A stretch of 34,023 nucleotides of DNA from assembly GCA_003427395.1 (NCBI GenBank), contig BFEA01000462.1:273337-307359 (forward strand). The letters run 5' to 3'. The position numbers and the translations under genes were made by a program. A model generated the notes under the pieces. The model saw nothing but the letters and a program-made list of their open reading frames with translations. It did no database searches and was not told the DNA's origin. Positions 23,529-32,894 of this stretch are shown piece by piece. Positions within the stretch are counted from its first letter, which is position 1. The number at the start of each line of letters is the position of its first letter. Origin of the DNA: Chara braunii. Lineage: Eukaryota; Streptophyta; Charophyceae; Charales; Characeae.

Positions 23529-23604
23529 AAGGCAGAATAGTTTAGTAGGTTAGAACAACGGAATCATAATTCGCATGTCGGGGGTTCGAATCCCTCTAGA
23601 AAGA
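23529..23604 (+). pseudogene. Mitochondrial tRNA-Met(CAU)-like sequence, 3' acceptor strand not matching
   Basis: After an acceptor-like GGCAGAA, the D-arm is GTTT..GAAC. The anticodon arm is CGGA/ATCATAA/TTCG with CAT in the anticodon position, the variable loop is ATGTC, and the T-arm is GGGGG/TTCGAAT/CCCTC. The 3' acceptor strand (TAGAAAG) does not pair with the 5' strand, so the copy is damaged, or relies on end repair in its mitochondrial source. It lies 10-20 bp upstream of the atp4 start, which suggests co-linear transfer. CAT could also mean an Ile or initiator tRNA; the elongator form fits best from memory of plant mitochondrial tRNAs. Confidence 0.55.
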
Positions 23605-23613
23605 AAAATCAGA

Positions 23614-24051
23614 ATGCGTGAATTCGTTCTATTTGGCATTTTACTATTCAGTGTGCTAAGTTCAAAACAAATTTTACTTTATAATGAAGAAATTCTAGTA
23701 GCTTTTAGTTTTGAGGGTTTTGTTTTATTTAGTCAAAAAACTTTTGGCGAAACTTTCAAGGCTACTTTTGAAGAAAGAAGCGAATCTGTTGTTTCGGAAT
23801 TACAACAACTCATGAGTTTTCAAGAAGCTTTGCTGTCAGAGTTCTTGAAACAACATGAATTACGTAGTATTAGTTTGCGTTCAAGTATGCAAATGATTGG
23901 AGAATCATGTATAAATGATATGATTACATGCTGCGCACCAAATTGCAAACAAACCGTGCAAGCAGTCTTATATCAACAAATGGAACAAAAGTTCAAAACA
24001 CTGTTGACTTTTCAGAAGGTACCGAAGGTGATATTTCTTGCAGTGCACTAG
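23614..24051 (+). pseudogene. atp4: atp4 (ATP synthase F0 subunit b, mitochondrial ORF25), truncated
   Basis: This encodes the peripheral-stalk b subunit of mitochondrial F0F1-ATP synthase. The start [20 protein letters not shown] gives the N-terminal membrane segment. It is followed by [12 protein letters not shown] and [20 protein letters not shown], then a charged helical region with [11 protein letters not shown] and the conserved [11 protein letters not shown] and GESCINDMI blocks. A longer frame opens at 23575, but that ATG is in the tRNA T-arm; 23614 is the real start. Recognisable atp4 sequence stops at about residue 131 (near 24007-24016), where bryophyte homologues continue for several tens of residues. 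The last dozen codons read into the next fragment. As a nuclear copy without a visible targeting signal it is presumably non-functional. Confidence 0.88.
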
Positions 24052-24223
24052 CCTTCCATAGAAAATATTCTTCTTGAATTTGGCTATGTCGAATAAAGAA
24101 TCTTGCATTCTTATTGAATATTTTGAGTGAACCATCTCCCAGAAGAGATCCTAAAATAATTGCTTTACATTGATCCGACAAAGATATTTGTTTTAATTTT
24201 TTACGAGACAAATTGGTTGCCAC
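23993..24223 (-). pseudogene. LAGLIDADG homing endonuclease fragment (organellar group I intron type)
   Basis: Reading from the right, RKKLKQISLSDQCKA leads to the first catalytic/dimer helix motif AIILGSLLGDGSLK. Next come FFIRHSQIQEEYFLWK and LQEIS, typical of the N-terminal half of LAGLIDADG endonucleases encoded in organellar group I introns. They cut intron-less alleles to spread the intron. The frame runs 76 codons from a GTG at the insertion edge and is lost at the atp4 junction, so the C-terminal half and the second motif are missing. Orientation is opposite to atp4. No intron RNA core is visible in the short fragment. Confidence 0.8.
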
Positions 24224-25554
24224 ATTTAATTTATTAGTCTTTTATTCATAACAACCATTGTGCAATCTCACGATTATTTGTCAATGTTATCACATACACG
24301 ACCACTATTTTACCTTCATTTTGATGTTGCCCTTTAACAAAGGCGCTCTCCTCCTGCAGCCTGACCGAGTTTTGTATTTTTATGCATTTGAATATATTTT
24401 TTATTCGTATTGTTTAATAATATTGTAGAATCCTCGTGATATAAGATTCTTACAATGTTTTATCGTAGCCATTTAATTTGTATTTCTGGAAAATCGTCGT
24501 TAAGAGGAAGTCGAGCGAAGTCCTCACATACATCCGTCTTCCCAATATGCGAAGCCGATGGTATAATTCCTTTTTAAAAACAAGCATTTAAGAGTTGGTG
24601 AACGTATTTTTTTATCTCCATCTAAAAAACTTTTCTCGTGAGGCTAGTGGTTAGAGTGCACCTCACCTCCATTGGATGTCGTTTATGCTTTTTTAAGGTA
24701 ATAAAAATGTTTATGAATTGTCAAGGATTACGTAAATAGGGATGCATCGCGTATAGTGGGGATGAAAGTTATCATGGTTTTCTCCTCTCTGGATTCGTTT
24801 CGAGGTCTTGAGTGTATGTAGGATGTGCTCTAGCAGGTTGGAGATAGGAAGAGGAGAGATTGTGTCACCAATTAGGGAGTGATGTCCAATTGAAGTTGTT
24901 GCCATTTCCTAAGAAGGCAGTGTAGCATCTTATAGTGGTCAGGTGATGTTTACGAGGGAAAAGTATAAAAAATGTTAAATTGTCGTATTAACGAATGTTG
25001 CACCGAGTGTCGCAGATAGCTCAGCGAGGTCATAACACTCGGTCCCCTTCCTTGTCCACGATCTACTTCTTCCTTTGTATAGTAAGTCTTAGAGCAAACT
25101 TTCATATCTTCGTCTCATCATTGGGAAAAAACTAGCAGGATTTTCAACAAACTTGAAATGTTGTTCGCCATAAATTGCAAAAGGTCTTACCTATACAATT
25201 CCCTCACTCCTCAAAGGGTCTTGTGTCGTCCTGCGAAGCTGCCAAACCCCAAAGACTGGTGACCGTTAGTCTTGCCCTGTAAATCTTGTCACCAGCGATC
25301 GCCTTCTAGGGTGTCATGTGCCCGTGCGGGCCTCTGACTCTACACTCATACTCCACAATAAATCAATCCTTGCAATGGGAGTCTGCACAAGTAGGGTTTG
25401 ATCCCACATTCTAAAACCGCCAGTGTGTTTCCCAACCATTTTTTTTTAAAGGGATACTGTGTGCATGCTGTTGTATTTCTTTAAAACAGGGACAGGGAAA
25501 TGTATTTGTGGTAAACCACCAAAACTTTGCCCATAAATGTAGTATTTTGCCCAT

Positions 25555-27835
25555 AAACTGATCAACTTCATAAAGCTCATAAATGTAGTATTTTGTTAGT
25601 CTTCTCCGATTGGAATTTGACCCAGGTCAGTCCAAAAGCTACCAACTGAGTCAGGCTCATTGCCCATCTAGTAGAGCAATAGTTTATATGTCCGCTTCTG
25701 ATGAAATTCTAAGTTTTGCATGTATTTCAATAGTTCAAGGGTGTATCAACTGAGCTAGGCAAGTCGATCTAGGCTTAGTGGCCGTTTCAAGGACGCAACC
25801 TCAACCCGAACTGTCCCACTACCATTACTGTCAGGGCCACAAGCCTTGCCCATATGCAGTTGAGCTCTCGCAAAGCCGAATTTTTGCACGAAGACCAACC
25901 GCCAGACAAAAAAATATAAAACAATCAAAATAAAACGAATGAATCGACAAAGAATCAACAAAAGAAAACGAAGGATGGTCAATAAAAGACATATGGTATA
26001 CGACAAAATGACAACCATTAATGTTATCGTCACTTAGTTACGACACAACAACGATTTATCCTAATTAATTTTAGGCTTGCCGCTTGAGGGCGATTAAGTG
26101 GTCTCGCGTTTGGTCTACGTCGGACGTGTTAAAAATGCGAGCAATTCCAACAACGCAAACCGTCCTCAATGTGATATATATTTTACAGATATTGTACCAC
26201 GGGGCAAGTGTTGAAATAACTTTCCTACCGTTCTCTCTTTGCTGTAGGATTCCAATCAAGAATTTTAGTCTAAATGGCAATATGCCCCTACGATATAAAT
26301 CAAAGCGAATATTACGTAATTTTTAATTATTTGCACATGTTTCGTGGGACGCATCGTTACTACTCTGACAAATAATTACTTCACTGCAATCTATAAAGAG
26401 ACGATCAATTGGATTGTGGTTCTTAAAACTTCTAATCCAAAATTTTGACTTGGTAGTTTCCTTACAAAAATGCATATTTGTGAACATTATTTAAAGTAAA
26501 AATATAACTTCATACGTTTTGTTGTCACATTGAATTTTATTAGTTTTTTTTTTTTTTTTCGTAATAACCATTGTGCCATCTCATGAGTATCAGTCAGTGT
26601 TATCACATACATGGTTAATATTTTACATTCACTTTGATGTCGCCCTCTAACAAAGGCACTCTCCTCCAGCAGCCTGATCGAGTTTTGTGTTTTCATAAAT
26701 TCGAATATGTTTCTTATTCGTGTTGTTGGATAATATTGTAGAATCCTCGTGATATAAGATTCTTACAATGTTTTAATTTGTGTTTCTGAAAAATCATCGT
26801 TAATAATTAGTCGAACAAAGTCCTCGCATACATTCGTCTTCCCAATATGCGAAGCCGATGGTATAATCCCTTTTTAAAAACAAACATTTAGGAGTTGGTG
26901 AACGTATTTTTTATCTCCATCTGAAACACTCCTCTGGTGAGGCTACTGGTTAGAGTGCGCCTCACCTCCATTAGATGTCGTTTATGCTTTATTAAGGTAA
27001 TTAAAATGTTAATGAATTGTTAAGGATTACGTAAATAGGGATACATCGTGTATAGTGGGATGAGAGTTACCATAGTTACCTCCTCTCTGGCTTCGTTTTG
27101 AGGTCTTGAATGTATGTGGGATGCGCCCTAGCAGGTTGGAGATAGGAAGAGGAGAGATTGTGTCACCAATTAGGGAGTGGCGCCCAAATGAAGCCGTTGC
27201 CACTCCCTAAGAAGGCAGTGTAACATCCTATAGTGGGCAGGTGATGTTTACGCGGCAAAAGTATAGAAAATGTTAAATTGTCGTATTAGCAAATGTTGCA
27301 CCGAACGACGCAGATAGCGCAACGCCTGTCATAACACTCGGTCCCCTCCCTTGCCCATGATGTACTTTTTCCTTCGTATAGTCAATCTTAGAGCAAACTT
27401 GTATATCCTCGTTTCATCATTTGGAAAAAACTGGCAGGATTTTCAACAAACTTGAAATGTTGTTCGTCATAAATTGGGAAACCACTTACCTATGCAATAA
27501 TTCCCTCACTCCTCAAAGGGCCTTGTGTCGTCATGCGAAGCTGCCAACCCTCAAAGACTGGTGACCCTTGGTCTTGCCTTGTGAATCTTGCCACCAGTGA
27601 TCGCCTTCTAGGGTGTAATGTGCCCTGGTGGGCCTCTGGGCTCTACTCCCATACTCCACAATAAATCAATCATTGCAATGGGAGCTTGCACAAGTAGGGT
27701 TTGATCCCACATTCTGAAACCACTCGTGTGTTTCTCAGCTATTTTTTTTAAGGGGCATACTGTTGTGTTTCTTAAAAAAATGACTGGAATTTACTGGTGG
27801 TAAACCACGAATACTTTCCCCATACATTAGCCACG
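25555..27835. repeat. Second copy of the tandem segmental duplication (uninterrupted)
   Basis: Head-to-tail second copy of the 22493-25545 segment, about 2.28 kb. At 26511-26535 it reads CATACGTTTTGTTGTCACAT without the mitochondrial DNA found at the equivalent place in the first copy. It contains tRNA-like modules at 25555-25761 (A-box motifs at 25639-25655 and 25743-25761, again 104 bp apart). A run of about 16 T near 26547 is absent from the other copy. The open frames inside lack known domains. Confidence 0.9.
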
Positions 27836-28500
27836 AAAAAAAATAGAGCCGCAACATTTCCACTTGAATGAATTTGAACCGGAGCTGCCAGGCCCGTTTG
27901 GCCCAACGTGTCAACTTTCTGAAGTTTCAACAGTGTTCAAGAATCTGGTCCTTGCACCGACGACGGTTGCCATGGCTTCCCAAAAATGATCGAGAAATGG
28001 GTTGTTTGGAGATGGGAGCGTGGGAGGAGAGCAGTGGGTGCCCAATGGGATTGGAGGTACTTGTTAGCAGGTTGGGGGGGGGGGAGAGGGGGGGGTACCT
28101 CTTATGGAAACAAAATTTGTGTGCCCCATTCGTGGCCAGGTAGCTGTTATGGAAACAATTTTTTTGTACCCCATTCGTGGCCGTCCAGTGAAAAACCACC
28201 AAAATGGCCATCAACTTTGCACCTCCCCAAAACTGGTAAGAATGTGGGATGTCGAGAACTGCCAAAGAGATCGCCCTATGCTCTCGACTAATAAAAGGTG
28301 GGATCATGACTGTACTTGAACAGGATCTGTTCTGTAGGTCGTACACTTTCCTTTATCTACTAATACAGATGACTCGTCAAGCTTGGACTCAAAGCGCGAA
28401 TGCTGGGTGGGATCCCCTCGGGGTAGTCCATTCATTGATAAGAATAAAATAAAATTGCCTACCGCGTGGGCGCGGGGAACGCAGCCCTAAGGTTGCCAAA
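27836..28500. other. Spacer with a 45-bp tandem duplication and a G-run
   Basis: TTATGGAAACAA..TTTGTRYCCCCATTCGTGGCC is present at 28102 and at 28147 (45-bp unit). A G-rich run lies at 28073-28095. AAAATAGAGCCGCAACATTT near 27841 resembles AAAATAGAGTAGAAACATTT near 14217, so this end belongs to the same repeat environment. Frames in the region show no domain. Confidence 0.5.
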
Positions 28501-28520
28501 TCAATGCGACTAAGAGCTAA

Positions 28521-28524
<4 letters not shown>

Positions 28525-28578
<54 letters not shown>

Positions 28579-28650
28579 NAGTTTTATTCCATTTATTGTT
28601 ATGAGTGTGAGAGAGAGAAAGAAATAGAGAGAGAGGGAGGGGGGGGGGCT

Positions 28651-28700
<50 letters not shown>
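28525..28700. repeat. (GA)n microsatellite, interrupted
   Basis: Two long GA runs (28525-28578 and 28653-28700) are separated by a 75-bp interruption containing an undetermined base at 28579. The right run ends exactly where the Penelope-like element's pseudo-LTR begins. Confidence 0.95.
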
Positions 28701-28704
<4 letters not shown>

Positions 28705-29012
28705 TAAACACATGCAAATGTAGACAAAATGTGCGAGGTTTTACTTTCACATCATACACGTAATGTCCATGGCATGCGAGACCAGTCGCGATTACCCTTC
28801 TACCTCACTGCTCAGGTAATCATTTCAGCCACTATCCTCAGTATTTCTACCCTTCGTTCCTAGTCCTTCTCCGCCACTTTCCCTATCCTTGCAGTGTACT
28901 CATCATCTATCCTCAGGATCTCCCGCAGTCGCTCTCTGTGTTGTCCTTGTCGTCGTCAATTTCCAACATGCCTTCAATCTGGAGCTACTTTCATCATATC
29001 TTATGATCCTGT
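28700..29012 (-). repeat. Left (3') pseudo-LTR of the Penelope-like element
   Basis: 313 bp that match 32895-33255 in the same orientation, with only scattered differences apart from one 48-bp indel. Long identical blocks include the region around CTCATCATCTATCCTCAGGA. It starts directly at the GA tract (GAGAAAGATAAACA). Confidence 0.9.
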
Positions 29013-29028
29013 TCGTTGATTTATTTCG

Positions 29029-29370
29029 TCACCCTTGTTTCCAGATATGTTCATTCCGTGTTCGCTTGTATGATATGATTTCAAGTTTTAGAGATTGGTG
29101 GTAGTATGCTTGAAAACATTTCAGACATTCCAACTCTTTCGTTTGATCTTCCTTACTTGCTATTATGATCATCATTACATCGTCCACAAAACTCATATCG
29201 TGGATAAGTTTCTCATCAATTCCAGTCTGCGCACACCATCTGTACTCGTCGAACGCGCATACCATGTTGGCAATGGGTGGGTTAGAGCCCTTCCCCATTG
29301 GTATCCCCATTACTTGGCATAATAATGTTCCTTGTACTTTGAAGTTTGAAGTATGCGTTTTTGATGTCAT
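29029..29370 (-). pseudogene. Penelope-like RT, motifs B and C
   Basis: A 113-codon frame contains QVMGIPMGKGSNPPIANM (motif B region) and SFVDDVMMII (motif C) with the two catalytic Asp codons at 29179-29184. The downstream part (CFQAYYHQSLKLEI) is typical of the post-palm segment. It stops at 29029, about 15 bp before the pseudo-LTR. The thumb and 3' UTR visible in the upstream copy (33256-33981) are therefore missing, and a deletion there is likely. The VDD box and GIPMG.G block are of the Penelope/telomerase type rather than the LINE or LTR type. Confidence 0.85.
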
Positions 29371-29482
29371 AATACAACAGATCCATCAAGCACTCAACTT
29401 TTAATGTTCTTCATCCGTAGGTTCCGTTTGCTTTTTCAAAGTTCATGTATTTTCGTCTCATTTTGTAACAGAAGTGGGTTTT

Positions 29483-30034
29483 CTATTTTTCTTTCGTCAT
29501 TTTCATCATCCATTGCATGGCGTTTAAGATATGTGTGTCATCGAGATTCGAAAACATATCTTTGACATCATATGTGGAGCAGATTATCATAGACATATCC
29601 CCGTATGTTTTTTTTGCTACTTGATTGCATTTCTTCAGTCTAGGTAGTAGTTGGTTCGTTCCTTTTAGTGAGAAACCAACTTTCAATGCTTGACACATGA
29701 AGTTGATAGCTCTTGATAGTACCTTCGATGCTTTCCGATATGACTCCTTATATGTCGACACAATTGGTCAGCGTCTAGTGACGTCCTTGTTTTTTGGAAT
29801 TGTATACGCATTTTCGTATGATCTCTGTTCATCCCATTCTGCGATTTTCTTCAGCCCACATCCATGATACGTATTTTTGGCCAATTGAGTGATCTTAGAT
29901 TCCGTTTGTTGTATAATTTCATAGTGATTCGATTCCGGAAAGAATTTTTGGGTCTTCTCATACCAGATTTTACGGCATTGCACAAAAGTTTCTCCAGGAT
30001 TTATGTCCAATGGTGATAGGATACATTGTGTCAA
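29483..30034 (-). pseudogene. Penelope-like RT, fingers and motif A
   Basis: One frame, broken only by a TGA at 29768-29770, reads CILSPLDINPGETF, then AYTIPKNKDVTRR, the stop, then PIVSTYKESYRKASKVLSR (RT motifs 1-2, normally R-x-PIVS). Motif A is TYDVKDMFSNLDDTH, with the catalytic Asp at 29567-29569. The TGA is compatible with a C-to-T change in a CGA codon. About 110 bp between this frame and the motif B frame are out of frame. Confidence 0.85.
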
Positions 30035-30235
30035 TCTTCTTTTTACTTCCCATACTTCTTATATGTGAAGAAAAATCTCCATATCATTCTTCTTTTCGAT
30101 GCAAGTAGAGATATCTATTTTAATTTCTTTTTTCTTCCTTAGTGGTCGTGGTATACTTGCAATGGTAGTGATGATTGTCCTTTTAATTTTTTACTTTCCA
30201 ATTCTTTCGTTCATATGGGGTACGTTTTTTGCATT

Positions 30236-30826
30236 TCACAAGAGCTGATTTTCTGTTATTTCACTTAATCTGCAGGCAATGTGGTTCTCAATCTTTGGAA
30301 GTCGGGATACTGCACAATTACAGTCCGGTGCTTGTGTAAGCAGCTGTCTATGATTGTGTAATATTTCCCCGACTGTCTTTGATTTTTTAAACATCACACG
30401 CATCCGAGCTGTCAAATCATTTGCCAAATTGTTATTACTTACGTTTTCCAAGATAGACTCGGTTGTTCTATTTTTCACTTGCTTCAGATTACTGCATGCA
30501 TAAAATAAAATCTTAAATATCAGACTTCTCTTGATATTGAATGCAAACTTCTTCTTTGAAATTCGTGTAAAGATGTCTTTAAATGTTCGTTTTTGCTTCT
30601 TTCGGGTAATCGATCCCACCTTTGACAGAAAAATCAGTATATCATCTAACGATAATTTATGCAGTTCCCTCCGTCTCCATGGTGCCCTCAAGCAGTTTAT
30701 CAGAATATTTGTTTGTTTGTTTGTTTTCGGTCTCGTGTGCACCAGTTGGATCACATAGAAGATACATCCATTTTCGATTCGTTTTCTGCATTTTTTTAGC
30801 TGGAACTTTGTGTTGTCAATTTCCAC
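30236..30826 (-). pseudogene. Penelope-like linker region with CxC motif
   Basis: This is the longest uninterrupted frame of the element (196 codons), very Lys/Arg-rich. Near its end it has APDCNCAVSRLP, a Cys-x-Cys pair (residues 169 and 171), after an NNNLANDLTARMRV block. In permuted Penelope-like elements a short domain with a CxC motif joins the N-terminal nuclease to the RT, and this frame sits exactly there. The frame opens in the middle of the protein. Its ATG at 30826 need not be a true start. Confidence 0.75.
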
Positions 30827-30981
30827 AATTGTTGATCCGAATGTTCGTTTAATTACTTTTCATTTTTCATTCCATAGTTTTTCAGCTGTGCAGTAAATCA
30901 TTGCTTTCGGTTGAAGTATTGATGTTACCTTCGTAGTGTAACCCGATCGAACTGATTTAAACAAAACAGGTATATTCTGAT

Positions 30982-31296
30982 TCACCTCATTGTTTTCATT
31001 CTTCTTCTTCGTCTTCGGTTTTTCCGAGTCTTTCTGCCTTTTCCCCTTGTATTCAAGAATGGATTCAGTCTCCTAATAAGTGTTGCTTCCATCCCTATCA
31101 CCTCTGATCTCACTCCCGTCCAAATGGGTATCAAAACATATTTCTCCCAACCACATTTGTGCAGCCAACTGTATAGTTTCCGCCGTGCTCCTCTATTTGG
31201 ATTCTTGGCCAAGTTTATGTGTCCAGTCTATCTCTTGTCGGGCTGTCTTCCTGTCCTTCCCACGTACATATGTCTACACCAAGGTGAAACTCCCTG
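30982..31296 (-). pseudogene. GIY-YIG endonuclease domain of the Penelope-like element
   Basis: At 31285-31293 the frame reads GVS (GIY motif with its Tyr lost). At 31258-31266 it reads YVG followed by RTGRQPDKR (YIG motif and the helix carrying the catalytic Arg). Then come a TAG stop and a His, NLAKNP, KLYSWLHKCGWEKYVLIPI, and GMEATLIRRLNPFLN, with the conserved Glu and the NP.LN end of GIY-YIG domains. It is followed by a basic tail (RKTRKNRRRRRRMK). The domain makes the DNA break for integration. Its place upstream of the RT is the permuted order. The lost Tyr and the stop make it inactive. Confidence 0.78.
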
Positions 31297-31386
31297 TACT
31301 AACTAGTTGCTCAATTTTCGTTGATAGCCTGTGTATCTGCTCCCACTTCTGTGTCGTGGTGAGGTCGCCTGATGTTGAGGTGTCTT

Positions 31387-31926
31387 CTACCTTCCCGACA
31401 GATCTTCAGCGCTCGAAGATGTGTCGGATGAGCCATACTCATCACTACCGCTTGATCTTGTACAAAGGCTCTCGTAATAATCCTCACTTGTATTGCCGCC
31501 AATTGTATTGGACACTCTGATGTTATCTGGATCTGGCATGATCTGTGTTTCAAGATCAGAATCCCGGTTGAAGTCCCGCCCCTTGTAGGTGATCAATCCA
31601 GGAACTTGCCTCAATGCCGAGATCGCTTGCGGCTTGTCCTTGTACCTGATGTCATGCATCTTGCATAAGACCTTCACGTCCGTGTAGTGAAGACGAAGGA
31701 GCTGCATGTCCGTCATCGGTTCGACCCCGAAATTAATGTTCCGTTTTGCCTTCGACTTCGCTGCCGACACGTTGCAATTAGTCTTCGTTCGTCCTCTCTT
31801 GGGGTGTGGAGGGATTACGCATTCCAATCTGCTTTTGTTCGGTGCGCTTCTGCTTGGCATGCTTCGGCTCGGAATGTTGTCGCTACCATGTACTGAAGTT
31901 GGTAGTCCAGCCATTGTTCCCCACAT
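31387..31926 (-). pseudogene. Penelope-like ORF, SAP-like segment
   Basis: A 179-codon frame overlaps the upstream frame by 44 bp, so one frameshift separates them. In the middle, MTDMQLLRLHYTDVKVLCK followed by MHDIRYKDKPQAISALRQ looks like the helix-loop-helix of a SAP-type DNA-binding motif (Leu spacing, Gly-poor loop). The C-terminal part is acidic and Ser-rich (SSGSDEYGSSDTSSSAEDL). This part lies before the GIY-YIG domain. SAP is a suggestion from pattern only. Confidence 0.5.
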
Positions 31927-32593
31927 ATCCGTTCGGATGAACCGAAGACGACACGATCGGAGTGCAGGTAGTAGTCAGTTCATTGATCTTCTGCAACGCG
32001 CCCTTCACAACCGCCAGATCAGACTTTAGTAGCTTCAGGTAGTTGACCTCCTTCTGCACTTCCGATACCATCCTTTCTACTTTATCTTCCGCCTCTACAT
32101 GCTTCTGACCGGTTGCGCTTGGACCAACTTGATTCTGTCCCCCTTGGTTCATCTTTGTCGGCTTCAGTGCTTCATCAAAGATGGACTTGAGCGCGTTCGG
32201 AGTTAGCTCAGGCTTCTTTGTAGTGTCTTCCTTGTTCGGAGGAGCTGACTGCTTTTCACTTGTCTTTCGTGTGAGTTGCTCTAGTGTCTTGAGAACTTTG
32301 TCCATCTCCCGGCGGAGCTTAAAGATTTCTTCCTTTAGATCCGCTGTAAACCACGCTAGATTTCCCGGTGGGGGGAAATCATTCCGTCTTTGCTCCCACA
32401 ATGGTCTCGAGAACCACCTTGGAGATTCTGACTCCGCCCTTCTTCTCCGTGACGATGGTAATTTTGACTTATGTCTTCTATCTCTTGGAGTTTTCGATCT
32501 CCACTTTCTTGAGCACTTCCTCCCTTGATATCTGGAAGATGATGATGAGTGTTTGCGCCGCCTCCTGTCCGACGATGATCACGAACGCGACAT
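31883..32593 (-). pseudogene. Penelope-like ORF, N-terminal RS-rich region and coiled coil
   Basis: From an ATG at 32591-32593 the frame reads MSRS, a TGA, then SSSDRRRRKHSSSSSRYQGR and further RS/RR-rich residues for about 60 codons. It then continues as LWEQRRNDF and LKEEIFKLRREMDKVLKTLEQL (heptad-like coiled coil), a Lys/Pro-rich part, and a second helical stretch (VERMVSEVQKEVNYLKLLKSDL). RS-rich segments are known from splicing-related nuclear proteins; here it may serve nuclear entry or RNA binding. The frame stops at 31883 after shifting into the SAP-like frame. Confidence 0.6.
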
Positions 32594-32894
32594 CTTCCTT
32601 GAAGTTTGGGAACGTCAGGTAGGTAGTCTCCGTACTTGAAATCAATAAAAGAACCCACAACGTCGTTGGTCGTCTTCAGTACACACCAAATAAATAAAAT
32701 AGAATCTTCAAAAATCGCAGAGTAATCTCCACGATATAGTAATCTCCAACAAATCGCCACTATGATATCATGAAAGAAAAGGGTTACGAATGATGAGAGA
32801 GAGATAAATACAGTGAATGTCAAATGGAAGAGTCACAGGTCTATACAGTGCCAAACATCGCGGGTACCGCCCGCAAGTTCTAAGCACTGTGCAT

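Larger units (their letters stand above)
23472..24215. other. Nuclear insertion of mitochondrial DNA (NUMT), chimeric
   Basis: About 740 bp are present here and missing from the equivalent site in the second duplication copy. The insert begins after a T-run and ends at GGTTGCCACATTT, which resumes the match to GTTGTCACATTG in the other copy. It contains a tRNA-Met-like sequence and most of atp4 in one orientation, joined near 24010 to part of a LAGLIDADG endonuclease gene in the other. The atp4 part has no stops or frameshifts, so the insertion is fairly young compared with its surroundings. Confidence 0.85.
22493..25545. repeat. First copy of a tandem segmental duplication (interrupted by mitochondrial DNA)
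   Basis: Starting at AAACTGATTAAC, this segment matches 25555-27835 in order and orientation. Shared landmarks include TTGGAATTTGACCCA, CGAAGCCGATGGTATAAT, GGAGATAGGAAGAGGAGAGA, TTTGATCCCACATTCT and GGTAAACCAC. Minus the 742-bp insertion it is about 2.31 kb. Substitutions and small indels are frequent, so the duplication is not recent. No host gene was recognised in the unit. Confidence 0.9.

Noticed and set aside
23575-23613. Upstream ATG extending the atp4 frame by 13 codons
   Set aside because: It lies within the T-arm of the tRNA-like sequence. The conserved atp4 start is the ATG at 23614.
24630-24690. GAGGCTAGTGGTTAGAGTGC as the D-arm of a tRNA on the plus strand
   Set aside because: There is no T-arm or acceptor partner within the right distance. 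The same is true of the duplicate copy near 26937.
28504-28713. Open frames with Arg-Glu or Ser-Leu dipeptide repeats
   Set aside because: They are translations of the (GA)n microsatellite.
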